From NCBI GenBank assembly GCA_002869065.1, contig PKTR01000001.1, forward strand, positions 1 through 64,000: DNA of 64,000 nt. The letters are read 5' to 3'. A model generated the notes under the pieces. That model was not told the origin of the DNA, did no database searches, and was given only the letters and a program-made list of their open reading frames with translations. Source of the stretch: Hyphomicrobiales bacterium (GTDB lineage Bacteria; Pseudomonadota; Alphaproteobacteria; Rhizobiales; Rhodobiaceae). Positions 34,013-42,698 of the stretch are shown one piece after another (position 1 is the first letter of the stretch; each line of letters opens with the position of its first letter). The position numbers and the translations under genes are program-made.

Positions 34013-34789
34013 ATGCTTAAGGGCAACGGCGATCCGGTTCTGTCCTCGCAATCTCTGAAGGCGCTGCTCGGCATTCGCGAGCTCGTCTACAACGGTACCA
34101 TGCGCCCCGGCGAGCGCATGTCGGAACTCGCGCTGGTCGATCGCCTCGGCCTGTCGCGCACGCCGGTGCGTGCCGCGCTTGCCCGTCTTGAACTCGAAGG
34201 TCTGCTCGAAGCGCTGCCGTCCGGCGGCTATGCCGTGCGCGCGTTTTCCGATGCCGATGTCAGCGATGCGATCGAACTGCGCGGCGTGCTGGAGGGGACG
34301 GCCGCGCGCCTCGCCGCCGAACGCGGTGTGGCCCCGAGCGTGATGCGCGAGGCCCAGGATCTGCTGGCGCAGCTCGCGAACACCCTCGACGGCAAGGGCG
34401 GCCTGCAGCAGTTCGAGACCTACATGCGGCTCAACGAAGATTTCCACGAATTGCTGGCCAAGATGTCAGGCAGCGTGATGCTGCAGCGCGAGCTGGAACG
34501 CCTCGCCGTTCTGCCCTTTGCTTCGCCGAGTGCGTTTGTCGATGCCCACGCCGCGATGCCCGGCTTCGAGGACGTGCTGGCCGTTGCGCACAATCATCAC
34601 CGTGCGCTCATCGAGGCAATCGAAAATCGTGAAGGCGCCCGCGCCGAAGCCCTGGGACGGGAACATGCCCGGCTGGCGCGCCGTACCCTGGATCGTGTGC
34701 TCGAAAGCGCAGAACTGCGCAGCCGCGTACCGGGTCTTGCCCTGTTGGCCGATGATGGACAGCGGGACAATGAGGGAACTGAGGACTGA
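34013..34789 (+). CDS. GntR-family regulator, FCD domain
   Basis: The N-terminal winged helix (about residues 10-75) has the GntR pattern GERMSELALVDRLGLSRTPVRAALARLELEGLL. The C-terminal all-helical FCD domain (about 85-225) includes the RxxxE-type start (IELRGVLEGTAARLAAER), LNEDFHELL and HNHHRALIEAI, whose His residues usually bind a metal that holds a carboxylate ligand. It stands just before a TRAP transporter on the same strand and most likely controls it in response to the imported acid. The ATG at 34013 is chosen; an in-frame GTG at 33983 is possible, and neither has a strong ribosome site. Confidence 0.9.
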   Translation: MLKGNGDPVLSSQSLKALLGIRELVYNGTMRPGERMSELALVDRLGLSRTPVRAALARLELEGLLEALPSGGYAVRAFSDADVSDAIELRGVLEGTAARLAAERGVAPSVMREAQDLLAQLANTLDGKGGLQQFETYMRLNEDFHELLAKMSGSVMLQRELERLAVLPFASPSAFVDAHAAMPGFEDVLAVAHNHHRALIEAIENREGARAEALGREHARLARRTLDRVLESAELRSRVPGLALLADDGQRDNEGTED

Positions 34790-34798
34790 ACTGGAATA

Positions 34799-34816
34799 GG
34801 GACGCAATTGCGTCCC
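34799..34816. promoter_or_regulatory. Perfect 18-bp palindrome before dctP
   Basis: GGGACGCAATTGCGTCCC is self-complementary and lies between the regulator stop and the dctP ribosome site. As RNA it forms a 7-bp stem with an AATT loop. It could be an operator or an intercistronic processing hairpin. Confidence 0.45.
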
Positions 34817-34844
34817 CGAAACTGCAACTGGGAGGAGCAGGAAT

Positions 34845-35879
34845 ATGAAAAGAAGGACCTTCATGCTGGGGTCGCTTATGGCGGCCACCCTCATGACCGT
34901 GACCCCGGCCGCGGCACAGGAAGTCACCATGCGGCTGCATCAGCTGCTGCCGCCGCAGGCGTCGGTGCCGAAAATGGCCATCACGCCGTGGATCGAGACG
35001 ATCGAGAAGGCCTCCAACGGCCGCATCAAGATCGAGCACTATCCGGCCATGCAGCTCGGCGGCAAGCCGCCCTCGCTGTTCGACCAGGCCAAGGATGGTG
35101 TCGTCGACATCATCTGGACCGTTCTCGGCTACACCCCGGGCCGTTTCCCGCGCACCGAGGCTTTCGAACTGCCGTTCATGGTCACCAACGCGACCGCGAC
35201 CTCGCTGGCGTTCCAGGAATACGTCGAAAAGAACGCCATGGACGAGTTCAAGGACGTTCATCCGATCGTCTTCCACACTCATGGTCCGGGCCTCATCCAT
35301 GCCAAGGGCAGCGGCGTCACCAAGCTTGAGGACATGCAGGGCCTGAAGCTGCGCGGTCCGACCCGCATCGTCACCAAGATGCTTGAGAAGCTCGGCGCCA
35401 CCGCCGTCGGCATGCCGGTCCCGGCTGTGCCGGAATCGCTGTCGAAGGGCGTCATCGACGGCGCGGTCATTCCCTGGGAAGTCACCCCGGCGCTCAAGAT
35501 CACCGAGCTGACCAACACCCACACCGGCTTCAGCGGTGACCATGGCCTCTACACCGCGACCTTCGCGATGGTGATGAACAAGGACACCTACAACAATCTG
35601 CCGGACGATCTGAAGAAGATCATCGACGACAATTCCGGCATGGCTGCTGCCAAGCTGTTCGGTGGCGCCATGGACAAGGGTGACGTCATCGGCCTCGGCA
35701 TCGCCGAGAAGTCCGGCAACACCATCCTGACCCTCGACGATGCCGAAACGGCGCGCTGGAAAGAAGTCGCCGCGTCGGTCGAAGCCGAGTGGATCGAGGA
35801 AATGAAGGGCAAGGGTATCGACGCGGCCAGCCTCGTTGCTCAGGCCAAGGAACTGGTCGCGAAGTACACCGCCCAGTAA
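34845..35879 (+). CDS. dctP: TRAP transporter substrate-binding protein
   Basis: This is the periplasmic receptor of a tripartite ATP-independent transporter. A Sec signal peptide with a basic start (MKRRTF) ends at AAAQ (about residue 25). The mature part is a DctP-fold protein with FPRTEAFELPFMV near residue 105, the helix and loop around LKLRGPTRIVTKMLEKLGA with the Arg that usually holds the substrate carboxylate, and ALKITELTNTHT. GGAGGAG precedes the ATG. The ligand is an organic acid by family; which one cannot be read. It forms an operon with dctQ and dctM. Confidence 0.92.
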   Translation: MKRRTFMLGSLMAATLMTVTPAAAQEVTMRLHQLLPPQASVPKMAITPWIETIEKASNGRIKIEHYPAMQLGGKPPSLFDQAKDGVVDIIWTVLGYTPGRFPRTEAFELPFMVTNATATSLAFQEYVEKNAMDEFKDVHPIVFHTHGPGLIHAKGSGVTKLEDMQGLKLRGPTRIVTKMLEKLGATAVGMPVPAVPESLSKGVIDGAVIPWEVTPALKITELTNTHTGFSGDHGLYTATFAMVMNKDTYNNLPDDLKKIIDDNSGMAAAKLFGGAMDKGDVIGLGIAEKSGNTILTLDDAETARWKEVAASVEAEWIEEMKGKGIDAASLVAQAKELVAKYTAQ

Positions 35880-36020
35880 CGAACATGGAGCCGGCCGCCT
35901 CGTGGCCGGCTCCCTCTCACGCGGCCGGATACAGCGAAAGCCGTATCCGGCTCACTCTTGCGGCGCATATGCGCGGCCAGTCCAGATCATGAAGTCGAAA
36001 TTTCTGGGGCGGAGTTTACG

Positions 36021-36614
36021 GTGATCGAACGGATCGACAGGGCAGTCCACAAGATTGCTTACCTGACGGCATTGCTCGGCGGGCTGGTGCTCTCCGCGCT
36101 CATGCTGATGACGACAATAAGCATCATTGGCCGCGAACTCGGCGCCATGGGGCATCGTCTCTTGCGGACGGAAAGCGGTTTCCTGCATTCCCTCGGCGAG
36201 GCGATCAATTCCGTGGGCTTCGCGCCGCTGCCCGGCGACTTCGAGCTTGTCAGCGTCGGAATGGCGTTCTGCATCTTCGCCTTTCTGCCCTGGTGCCAGA
36301 TCCGGCGCGGCCATGTCACTGTCGATATCTTTCTCTCCAAGGTCGGCACGCGCACCAACTATCTGATCGACGTTATCGCCAATGCGCTGATGACTGCCGC
36401 CATCGCCGTCGTGTCCTGGGGCATATACGCCGGCATGCTCGACAAGATGGCTTACAACGAGACGTCGTTCATTCTGCAGTTTCCGATCTGGTGGGCTTTC
36501 GCGGCTTGCCTGGTTGGTTCCATCATCTTCACTCTGATCTGCCTGTACACGGTCTGGCGGAGCCTGCGCGAGTATCGCTCCGGCCGTCATGTCGTGCTCT
36601 CCGGGGGGCGTTAA
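36021..36614 (+). CDS. dctQ: TRAP transporter small membrane subunit
   Basis: A 197-residue, four-helix DctQ-family protein. The family motif is around FCIFAFLPWCQIRRGHVTVDIF. The start is a GTG with GGAG six bases upstream; a longer frame to 35958 adds residues that would disturb the first helix. It sits about 140 bases after dctP and two bases before dctM. It has a longer loop between helices one and two (about 45-80) than most DctQ proteins. Confidence 0.9.
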   Translation: MIERIDRAVHKIAYLTALLGGLVLSALMLMTTISIIGRELGAMGHRLLRTESGFLHSLGEAINSVGFAPLPGDFELVSVGMAFCIFAFLPWCQIRRGHVTVDIFLSKVGTRTNYLIDVIANALMTAAIAVVSWGIYAGMLDKMAYNETSFILQFPIWWAFAACLVGSIIFTLICLYTVWRSLREYRSGRHVVLSGGR

Positions 36615-36616
36615 TC

Positions 36617-37939
36617 GTGACCAATCTCGAACTGGGCATCTGGTCGTTCCCCGTCCTGATGGCATTGATCTTTCTGCGCGTGCCGATCGGCCTCGCAATG
36701 CTTCTGGCCGGTTTCGTCGGCTCGGGCCTCGTGCTCGGCCGCTGGTCGCCGGTGCTGGCGCAGATGAAGGGCCTGACCTACGACACCTTCTCGAATTACT
36801 CGCTGTCGATCGTGCCGCTGTTCCTCTTGATGGGGCAGTTCGCGACGCTGGGCGGCATGTCGAAATCGCTGTTCAACGCGGCCGAAACCTGGCTCGGGCA
36901 CCGCAAGGGCGGCGTCGCCATGGCAGCCGTCGGCGCCTGCGGCGGCTTTGGCGCGATCTGCGGCTCCTCGCTCGCGACCGCCGCCACCATGGGGCAGGTC
37001 GCGCTGCCGGAACTGCGCCGCTTCGGCTATTCCAATGCGCTTGCGACCGGATGTCTCGCCGCCGGCGGAACGCTCGGTATTCTGATCCCGCCCTCGGTGG
37101 TGCTGGTCATCTATGCCATCCTGACCGAGCAGAACATCGCCAAGCTGTTCGTCGCCGCCTTCATTCCGGGCTTCCTGGCCGCGCTCGGCTACATCATCAC
37201 CATCTCGATCTATGTCCGCCTCAATCCCGGCTCGGCCGGCATGCGCGAGCGCGCGCCCTATAGCGAGCGATTCAAGGCGCTGGCAGAGGTCTGGCCGGTT
37301 CTGGTGATCTTCCTCGTCGTCATTGGCGGCATCTATGGCGGCTTCTTCACGCCGACCGAGGCCGCCGCCGTCGGTGCGGCCGGTACCGGCCTCGTTGCGT
37401 TCGTCAATGGCGGTTTGTCCCGCAAGACCTTCATCGATGCGATCCTGTCGACCGCGGTCTCGACCGGCATGATCTTCCTGATCGTGCTTGGCGCCAGCTC
37501 CTACAACAGCTTCCTCGCCTTCTCGCGCCTGCCGCAGGAAGCCGCGCTCTTCGTCACCGAGCAGGGCTTCAACCCCTGGCTCGTGATGGCGATCATCCTG
37601 CTGTGCTACCTGGTCTTCGGCTGCATCATGGACTCGCTGTCGATGATCCTTTTGACGATCCCGATCTTCTTCCCGGTCGTCATGGCGCTCGATTACGGCC
37701 TGCAGCCGGAAGAACTTGCACTGTGGTTCGGTATCATCGTCCTGATCGTCGTGGAGGTGGGGCTGATAACGCCACCAGTGGGCATGAATCTGTTCGTCAT
37801 CAACTCGATGTCGAATGGCGCGCCGATATCACAGACCTTCCGCGGTGCCATGCCGTTCGTCGCAAGCGATCTCGTCCGCGTTGTCATCCTGACCGCGTTC
37901 CCCGGCATCACGCTGCTCCTGGTCCGTCTGCTGTACTGA
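36617..37939 (+). CDS. dctM: TRAP transporter large membrane subunit
   Basis: A 440-residue DctM-family permease with about twelve helices that uses a sodium or proton gradient to import the acid delivered by DctP. Recognisable blocks are VPLFLLMGQFATLGGMS, GFGAICGSSLATAATMG, AAGGTLGILIPPSVVLVIY and LITPPVGMNLFVIN. The GTG start follows GGGGGG and the dctQ stop by two bases. A strong terminator 44 bases after the stop ends the operon. Confidence 0.94.
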   Translation: MTNLELGIWSFPVLMALIFLRVPIGLAMLLAGFVGSGLVLGRWSPVLAQMKGLTYDTFSNYSLSIVPLFLLMGQFATLGGMSKSLFNAAETWLGHRKGGVAMAAVGACGGFGAICGSSLATAATMGQVALPELRRFGYSNALATGCLAAGGTLGILIPPSVVLVIYAILTEQNIAKLFVAAFIPGFLAALGYIITISIYVRLNPGSAGMRERAPYSERFKALAEVWPVLVIFLVVIGGIYGGFFTPTEAAAVGAAGTGLVAFVNGGLSRKTFIDAILSTAVSTGMIFLIVLGASSYNSFLAFSRLPQEAALFVTEQGFNPWLVMAIILLCYLVFGCIMDSLSMILLTIPIFFPVVMALDYGLQPEELALWFGIIVLIVVEVGLITPPVGMNLFVINSMSNGAPISQTFRGAMPFVASDLVRVVILTAFPGITLLLVRLLY

Positions 37940-37982
37940 TTTGTACTGATCGGCTTGGCAGTCCACAGAGAGCCAAAAGAAA

Positions 37983-38020
37983 CGGGGCGTGGATCGTTGT
38001 GATCCACGCCCCGCTTTTTT
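37983..38020. terminator. Terminator between dctM and the transglycosylase gene
   Basis: A perfect 13-bp stem (37983-37995 with 38001-38013) with a GTTGT loop is followed by six T residues on the plus strand. The minus-strand side is also fairly T-rich, so it may serve both convergent genes. Confidence 0.92.
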
Positions 38021-38044
38021 CGCAGGTTCCCGTCGACCGGCGGC

Positions 38045-39259
38045 TTACATCCGGCGCAGCCGGGCGAGGAAATCGCCGGTCGGGAAAGCGTCCTGCGGCA
38101 GCCCCATCTGCGCCTGTACGGCCTTCACCGCCGCGCGGCTCTTTTCGCCGAGCGTTCCGTCGACGCCGCCGACGTCATAGCCCTTCTTGGTCAACAACCG
38201 CTGCATCTCCTTGATCTGGTTGAAAGAGAGCGCGTCGATCGACTTGACGCCATTGCGGTTGAGCGGCGGTGCGCCCGCCAGACGGGTTGCGAAATAGGCC
38301 GCCGTCAGCGAATAGGTCAGTGAGTTGTTCCAGTTGATGTAGGCGTTGCGGAAATTGTTGTAGGCGAGGAAGGCGGGTCCTTTGTGGCCCATCGGCAGCA
38401 GCAGCGACGCCGGAAGCTGGCTGTTCGACAGTGCCGACCCATCGGCCCGGCGCACGCCCCATTGCGCCCATTGTGCCTGCGGGTGGGTGATCGCGAGATC
38501 GGCTTCCTGCCAGGCGAGGTTATTGGGAACACGAACCTCGACGATCCAGGGTTCGCCGGCGCGCCAGCCATATTTCTGCAAAAGCCGGGCGCCCGAGGCG
38601 AGTGCATCGGGAACGCTTTTGACCAGATTGCGGTGCCCGTCGCCGTCGTAGTCGACCGCCGTCTCGAAATAGTCGGTCATCAGGAATTGCGTATGGCCGA
38701 GCTCACCGGCCCAGGCGCCGACCATCTCGGATGCCTTCAGGTCGCCATTGTCGATCAGCTTCAGGCCGGCGACGAGTTCTTCTGTGAACATCTCCGGGCG
38801 TCGACAGTCATAGGCAAGCGTCGCCAGCGAGCGCAGCGTCTGGAAATCGCCCATGAAGCCGCCGAAATCGGTCTCAAGGCCCCAGAAGGCGGCCAGCACC
38901 GGACCGGGTACGCCGTAATCGCGCTCGATGCGGGCGAACAGCTTGGCGTGCTGTTTCAGCTTCTTGCGGCCGCCGTTGATGCGGCCCTTCGAAACCAGGC
39001 GATCGACGAATTCGACATAGGTGAGCGAGAACAGGCTCTGCGCCCGGTCGCGTTTGATGACGCGCGGATCGAGCGTGATGCCACGCAATGCGCTGTCGAC
39101 GGTGCGCTGCGATACCCCCTCGGCGACGGCGTGTTTCTTGAAGCCGGCCATCCAGGCGTCGAAGCTTCCCGTGTTCTTGCAAGCCGCGGCGGCAGGCCCG
39201 GCAAGGATGGCGGTGACGGCGACCGCGCCGGCGATACGTACAATTTCCCTGCGCAACAT
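38045..39259 (-). CDS. Lytic murein transglycosylase (MltB type) with peptidoglycan-binding domain
   Basis: This enzyme cleaves the MurNAc-GlcNAc bond of peptidoglycan to the 1,6-anhydro form. A signal peptide ends at AAAAC (about residue 27). The SLT_2/MltB catalytic domain (about 30-330) has its catalytic Glu129 in FWGLETDFGG, with GELGHTQFL and DYDGDGHRNL downstream. A C-terminal PG_binding_1 domain (about 340-400, QIKEMQRLLTKKGYDVGGVDG) follows. The ATG has GGAGG ten bases upstream; a longer frame adds an implausible N-terminus. Cys27 at the cleavage site lacks a proper lipobox, so a soluble periplasmic enzyme is more likely than a lipoprotein. Confidence 0.92.
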   Translation of the reverse strand: MLRREIVRIAGAVAVTAILAGPAAAACKNTGSFDAWMAGFKKHAVAEGVSQRTVDSALRGITLDPRVIKRDRAQSLFSLTYVEFVDRLVSKGRINGGRKKLKQHAKLFARIERDYGVPGPVLAAFWGLETDFGGFMGDFQTLRSLATLAYDCRRPEMFTEELVAGLKLIDNGDLKASEMVGAWAGELGHTQFLMTDYFETAVDYDGDGHRNLVKSVPDALASGARLLQKYGWRAGEPWIVEVRVPNNLAWQEADLAITHPQAQWAQWGVRRADGSALSNSQLPASLLLPMGHKGPAFLAYNNFRNAYINWNNSLTYSLTAAYFATRLAGAPPLNRNGVKSIDALSFNQIKEMQRLLTKKGYDVGGVDGTLGEKSRAAVKAVQAQMGLPQDAFPTGDFLARLRRM

Positions 39260-39451
39260 CGTGTGCGAATCCTCCCTTGTGCCCCGGCGCGATTTGAGCG
39301 GTTGCCGTTGGGTCGCGTCAAGCGCCGACTGTGGAGCGCGCGAATAGATCATGCGAATTTGACAAGTGTGCGGTGGCGGGCTCTACCGGGAGGAGGCGGT
39401 TCGCTATGTGGCCGTCGCCGGACCGAAACACCCACGCAGAGGGAGCCGATC

Positions 39452-40402
39452 ATGCGAATGATGAGTGCCGAAGAAACCCGCGCCGCCCTTGCCTGGCGTC
39501 CGCTCGTCGAAGCACTGCGCGCGATGTTCGCGTCCGGCTGCGACATGCCGGTGCGCCATCACCATGATTTCACCGTGCCTGGCGAGCCGGATGGCACCCT
39601 GCTCTTGATGCCGGCCTGGCAGGTCGGCGAGCATCTCGGCGTCAAGATCGTCAATGTTGTGCCGGGCAACGCCGATCGCGGCATGGCGGCGATTTCCGCC
39701 GTCTATTTGCTGAGCGACGCAAAGACCGGCGTCATGCAGGCGATGGTCGATGGCGGCGAACTGACGGCGCGGCGCACGGCGGCGGCCTCGGCGCTTGCCG
39801 CCGATTACCTCGCCCGCAAGGACGCCAAACGCCTGCTCGTGGTCGGCACCGGCCGCCTCTCGGTCAATCTGGTGGAGGCGCACGCCTCGGTGCGCGACAT
39901 TGACGAGGTCGTCATCTGGGGCCGCAACGCCGACAAGGCCGCGGCGATAGCCGAGAGCGTCGCCAAGCTCGGCTTCCGGGCCGAAGCCGCAAGCGATCTC
40001 GCCGAGGCGGTGGCGGGCGCCGATATCGTCAGCGCGGCGACGCTGTCGACCGAGCCGCTGGTCATGGGCGAATGGCTGACGCCGGGCACACACGTCGATC
40101 TGGTCGGTGGTTTCAAGCCGACAATGCGCGAGGCCGATGACGAGGCGGTCCGCCGCGCCCGCGTGTTCGTCGACACCCGCGCCGGCGCCACCAAGGAGGC
40201 CGGCGATATCGTCGTGCCGCTTCAGACCGGCGCGCTCGCGATGGAGGACATCGCCGCCGACCTCTACGATTTGACGCGCGGGAAACATGCGGGCCGCGCG
40301 AGCGACGACGAGATCACGCTCTTCAAGTCGGTCGGTGCCGCGCTGGAGGATCTCGCCGGCGCCGTGCTCGCCTACAGGACCGCAACGGGCGAAGCCGAAT
40401 AG
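39452..40402 (+). CDS. Ornithine cyclodeaminase / mu-crystallin family protein
   Basis: A 316-residue NAD(P)-dependent protein. The Rossmann motif GTGRLSVNL lies near residue 130, after a substrate-binding N-terminal part with LLLMPAW and [10 protein letters not shown]. Family members are ornithine cyclodeaminases, alanine dehydrogenases, or 1-pyrroline-2-carboxylate/ketimine reductases; the sequence alone does not separate them. It is the first gene of a pair with hyi, eleven bases apart, next to a 2-hydroxyacid dehydrogenase. This suggests a role in handling an amino acid or its keto/imino derivative. GGGAG precedes the ATG. Confidence 0.88.
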   Translation: MRMMSAEETRAALAWRPLVEALRAMFASGCDMPVRHHHDFTVPGEPDGTLLLMPAWQVGEHLGVKIVNVVPGNADRGMAAISAVYLLSDAKTGVMQAMVDGGELTARRTAAASALAADYLARKDAKRLLVVGTGRLSVNLVEAHASVRDIDEVVIWGRNADKAAAIAESVAKLGFRAEAASDLAEAVAGADIVSAATLSTEPLVMGEWLTPGTHVDLVGGFKPTMREADDEAVRRARVFVDTRAGATKEAGDIVVPLQTGALAMEDIAADLYDLTRGKHAGRASDDEITLFKSVGAALEDLAGAVLAYRTATGEAE

Positions 40403-40413
40403 GGACAACGACC

Positions 40414-41184
40414 ATGCCGCGTTTTGCCGCCAATCTATCGATGATGTTTACCGAGCGCCCGTTCATGGAGCGCTTCGCCGCCGCAGCCGAGGCAGGCTTC
40501 GAGGCGGTCGAGTATCTCTTTCCCTACGAGCACGATGCCGCCGCGATCCGCGCCGAGCTGGACAGCAACGGGCTCACCCAGGCGCTGTTCAACCTGCCGC
40601 CGGGCAATTGGGATGAAGGTGAGCGGGGGCTCGCCGCACTGCCGGGTCGGGAAGGGCAGTTCGCAGCCTCGCTCGATACCGCGCTTGCCTATGCCGAGGT
40701 GATCGGCGTGCCGCGCCTGCACGCGATGGCGGGCATTGCCTCGGGCGAAGACGCCCGCGCGGCCTACATCGCCAATCTCAAACTCGCTGCCGAGAAAGCC
40801 GCCGAGCGCGGTCTGACGCTGCTGATCGAGCCGATCAACACCCGTGACATGCCGGGCTATCATCTCTCGCGGACCGACGACGCACTTGCGGTCATCGACG
40901 CGGTCGGCGCGGCCAATCTGCGGCTCCAGCTCGACCTCTATCACTGCCAGATCATGGAGGGCGACCTCGCCCGCCATATCGAGCGGCTGCTGCCCTTCGT
41001 CGATCATATCCAGATCGCCGGCGTGCCGGATCGCCATGAGCCGGATCTCGGCGAGGTGAACTATCCGTACCTTTTCGACCGGCTTGATGAGCTCGGCTAT
41101 GACGGCTGGATCGGCTGCGAATATCGCCCGCGCGACCGCACGGAAAACGGCCTCGGCTGGTTCGGCTCCTATCGGGCGCGCTGA
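40414..41184 (+). CDS. hyi: Hydroxypyruvate isomerase family protein
   Basis: A 256-residue TIM-barrel (AP endonuclease family 2 fold) enzyme. The N-terminus [20 protein letters not shown] and VEYLFPYE are diagnostic of Hyi/OtnI. The metal-binding or catalytic acids expected are Glu139 in [10 protein letters not shown] and the Glu in CEYRP near the C-terminus. It interconverts hydroxypyruvate and tartronate semialdehyde (Hyi) or a 2-oxo-tetronate (OtnI). It is convergent with the 2-hydroxyacid dehydrogenase gene only three bases away, and the two could act on the same hydroxypyruvate pool. Confidence 0.9.
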   Translation: MPRFAANLSMMFTERPFMERFAAAAEAGFEAVEYLFPYEHDAAAIRAELDSNGLTQALFNLPPGNWDEGERGLAALPGREGQFAASLDTALAYAEVIGVPRLHAMAGIASGEDARAAYIANLKLAAEKAAERGLTLLIEPINTRDMPGYHLSRTDDALAVIDAVGAANLRLQLDLYHCQIMEGDLARHIERLLPFVDHIQIAGVPDRHEPDLGEVNYPYLFDRLDELGYDGWIGCEYRPRDRTENGLGWFGSYRAR

Positions 41185-41187
41185 CCC

Positions 41188-42126
41188 TTAGACCAGCGGT
41201 GTCGGCAGGTCCTTGCCGGCGAAATGAGCGACGAGATTCTCGACCACCAGTTCGGCCATCGCCTGGCGGGTCTTTTCCGTCGCGCTGCCCTGATGCGGCG
41301 ACAGCACCACATTGTCCATCGCGAACAGGGCCTCCGGCACGTTCGGCTCATCGGCAAAGACGTCGAGCGCTGCGCCACCGAGGCGGCCCTCTTTCAGCGC
41401 GGCGACGAGGGCGTCTTCATCGACCAGCGTGCCGCGCGCCACATTGACCAGCATGCCCTCAGGCCCGAGCGCGTCGATCACCTCGGCCGAGATCAGCTTT
41501 GCTGTCGACGCAGTGCCCGGCGCGATCACCACCAGCCAGTCGACGTCGCGCGCCATCTCGACGAGATCGCCATAGTAGCGGTAAGGCTGGTCCGGCTGTT
41601 CGCTACGGCCGTGATAGGCGATCTCCATCTTCAACGCAGCGCAGCGCGTGGCGATCTCCTTGCCGATCCGCCCGAGCCCGACAATGCCGGCCCTGGCGCC
41701 GGCGATCTGGCCGGTGAGGGGATAGCCGCCGTTGAGCCAGCCACCAGCCCGCACGAACTGGTCGGCCCGCACCACGTCGCGCGCCAACGCCATCATCAGT
41801 GCGATGGCCAGCTCCGCCGTCGCGTCGTTGAGCACATCCGGCGTCGTCGTCACGCGCAGCCCGCGTTTCCTCGCTTCCTCGACATCGATGCTGTCGTAGC
41901 CGACGCCGCAACTGCCGACGATCTCGAGATTGGGCAGGCGGTCCATCAGCGCGGCCGAGCAGCCGTGCAGGGCATCGGTGCCGATCGCCCGGATCGCCGC
42001 GCCATGCTCGGCAAAGAAGGCGTCCTTGTCGGCAATGTCCTCATAGCGGTGCACGGTGAAATTCTCCCGCAGATTATCCATCACCCGCAGCAGCATTTTG
42101 CCCATGACGAGAATGTCGGCGCTCAT
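41188..42126 (-). CDS. D-2-hydroxyacid dehydrogenase, glyoxylate/hydroxypyruvate reductase-like
   Basis: A 312-residue NAD(P)H-dependent reductase. The dinucleotide motif GLGRIG is at 150-155, and the catalytic triad of the family is visible as Arg231, Glu260 and His278. GSCGVGYDSID near residue 71 supports the GhrB-like subgroup that reduces glyoxylate and hydroxypyruvate. It is convergent with hyi, whose product or substrate it could reduce to glycerate. The cofactor loop after GLGRIG carries HGRS, which often goes with NADPH preference; this is inference. Confidence 0.9.
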   Translation of the reverse strand: MSADILVMGKMLLRVMDNLRENFTVHRYEDIADKDAFFAEHGAAIRAIGTDALHGCSAALMDRLPNLEIVGSCGVGYDSIDVEEARKRGLRVTTTPDVLNDATAELAIALMMALARDVVRADQFVRAGGWLNGGYPLTGQIAGARAGIVGLGRIGKEIATRCAALKMEIAYHGRSEQPDQPYRYYGDLVEMARDVDWLVVIAPGTASTAKLISAEVIDALGPEGMLVNVARGTLVDEDALVAALKEGRLGGAALDVFADEPNVPEALFAMDNVVLSPHQGSATEKTRQAMAELVVENLVAHFAGKDLPTPLV

Positions 42127-42165
42127 GGCGTCTCCCTGACTTGAAAGTGTTCTGATTTCTGGCCG

Positions 42166-42609
42166 CTATTCGCCCTGCGGGGTGATGCCGAACTTGGCCA
42201 GCACCTCGGCTTCGGTCAGCCGCGGTGCGTCGTCAGCAAAGGCGTAACGCGACGGCTGCTGATCGACATAGATGTGCTGCTTCAGTTCGAGGTCGTCCTT
42301 GTCGTCAAAGGCTTCCGCCGAGACAGCCAGCATCCCTTCCGGCGAATTGGACAGACGGTAGAACAGGCTCGTGCCGCAGCGGCTGCAAAAACCGCGCTCC
42401 GCCCAGGCCGAGCTCTCATACCAGCCGACCGGCTCGGGATCGGCGAACTCGAGGTCCGTCTTGCAGTGCACGGCCATGAACGGCCCGGCGCTCCAGCGCC
42501 GGCACATGCTGCAATGACAGATCGAGAATTTCGCCCGCGGCACACTGACCGAAAACGAAACGGCGCCACACAGGCACCGTCCCGAACGGCGGGTTGCGGA
42601 ATCGCTCAT
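42166..42609 (-). CDS. GFA-family (Gfa/CENP-V) zinc protein
   Basis: A 147-residue protein with the cysteine pattern of the glutathione-dependent formaldehyde-activating family: CLCG near residue 12, CHCSMC (about 32-37) and CSRCG (about 75-79), which bind two zinc ions. Most family members have no proven formaldehyde activity, so only the fold is certain. It lies on the same strand as the hydroxyacid dehydrogenase gene, 39 bases upstream of it, and may share its transcript. Confidence 0.9.
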   Translation of the reverse strand: MSDSATRRSGRCLCGAVSFSVSVPRAKFSICHCSMCRRWSAGPFMAVHCKTDLEFADPEPVGWYESSAWAERGFCSRCGTSLFYRLSNSPEGMLAVSAEAFDDKDDLELKQHIYVDQQPSRYAFADDAPRLTEAEVLAKFGITPQGE

Positions 42610-42698
42610 GGAGTTACCTCTCGCCGAATGCGTTTCGGCGAGTGTGCGTCGAATGAGCCGGTTGGTGCAAGGCTGTCGAGATTGACCGCCGCGCCCCG

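Noticed and set aside
33772-34020. A possible 82-residue gene before the GntR regulator
   Set aside because: No ribosome site, no protein features, and it overlaps the regulator start and a candidate operator.
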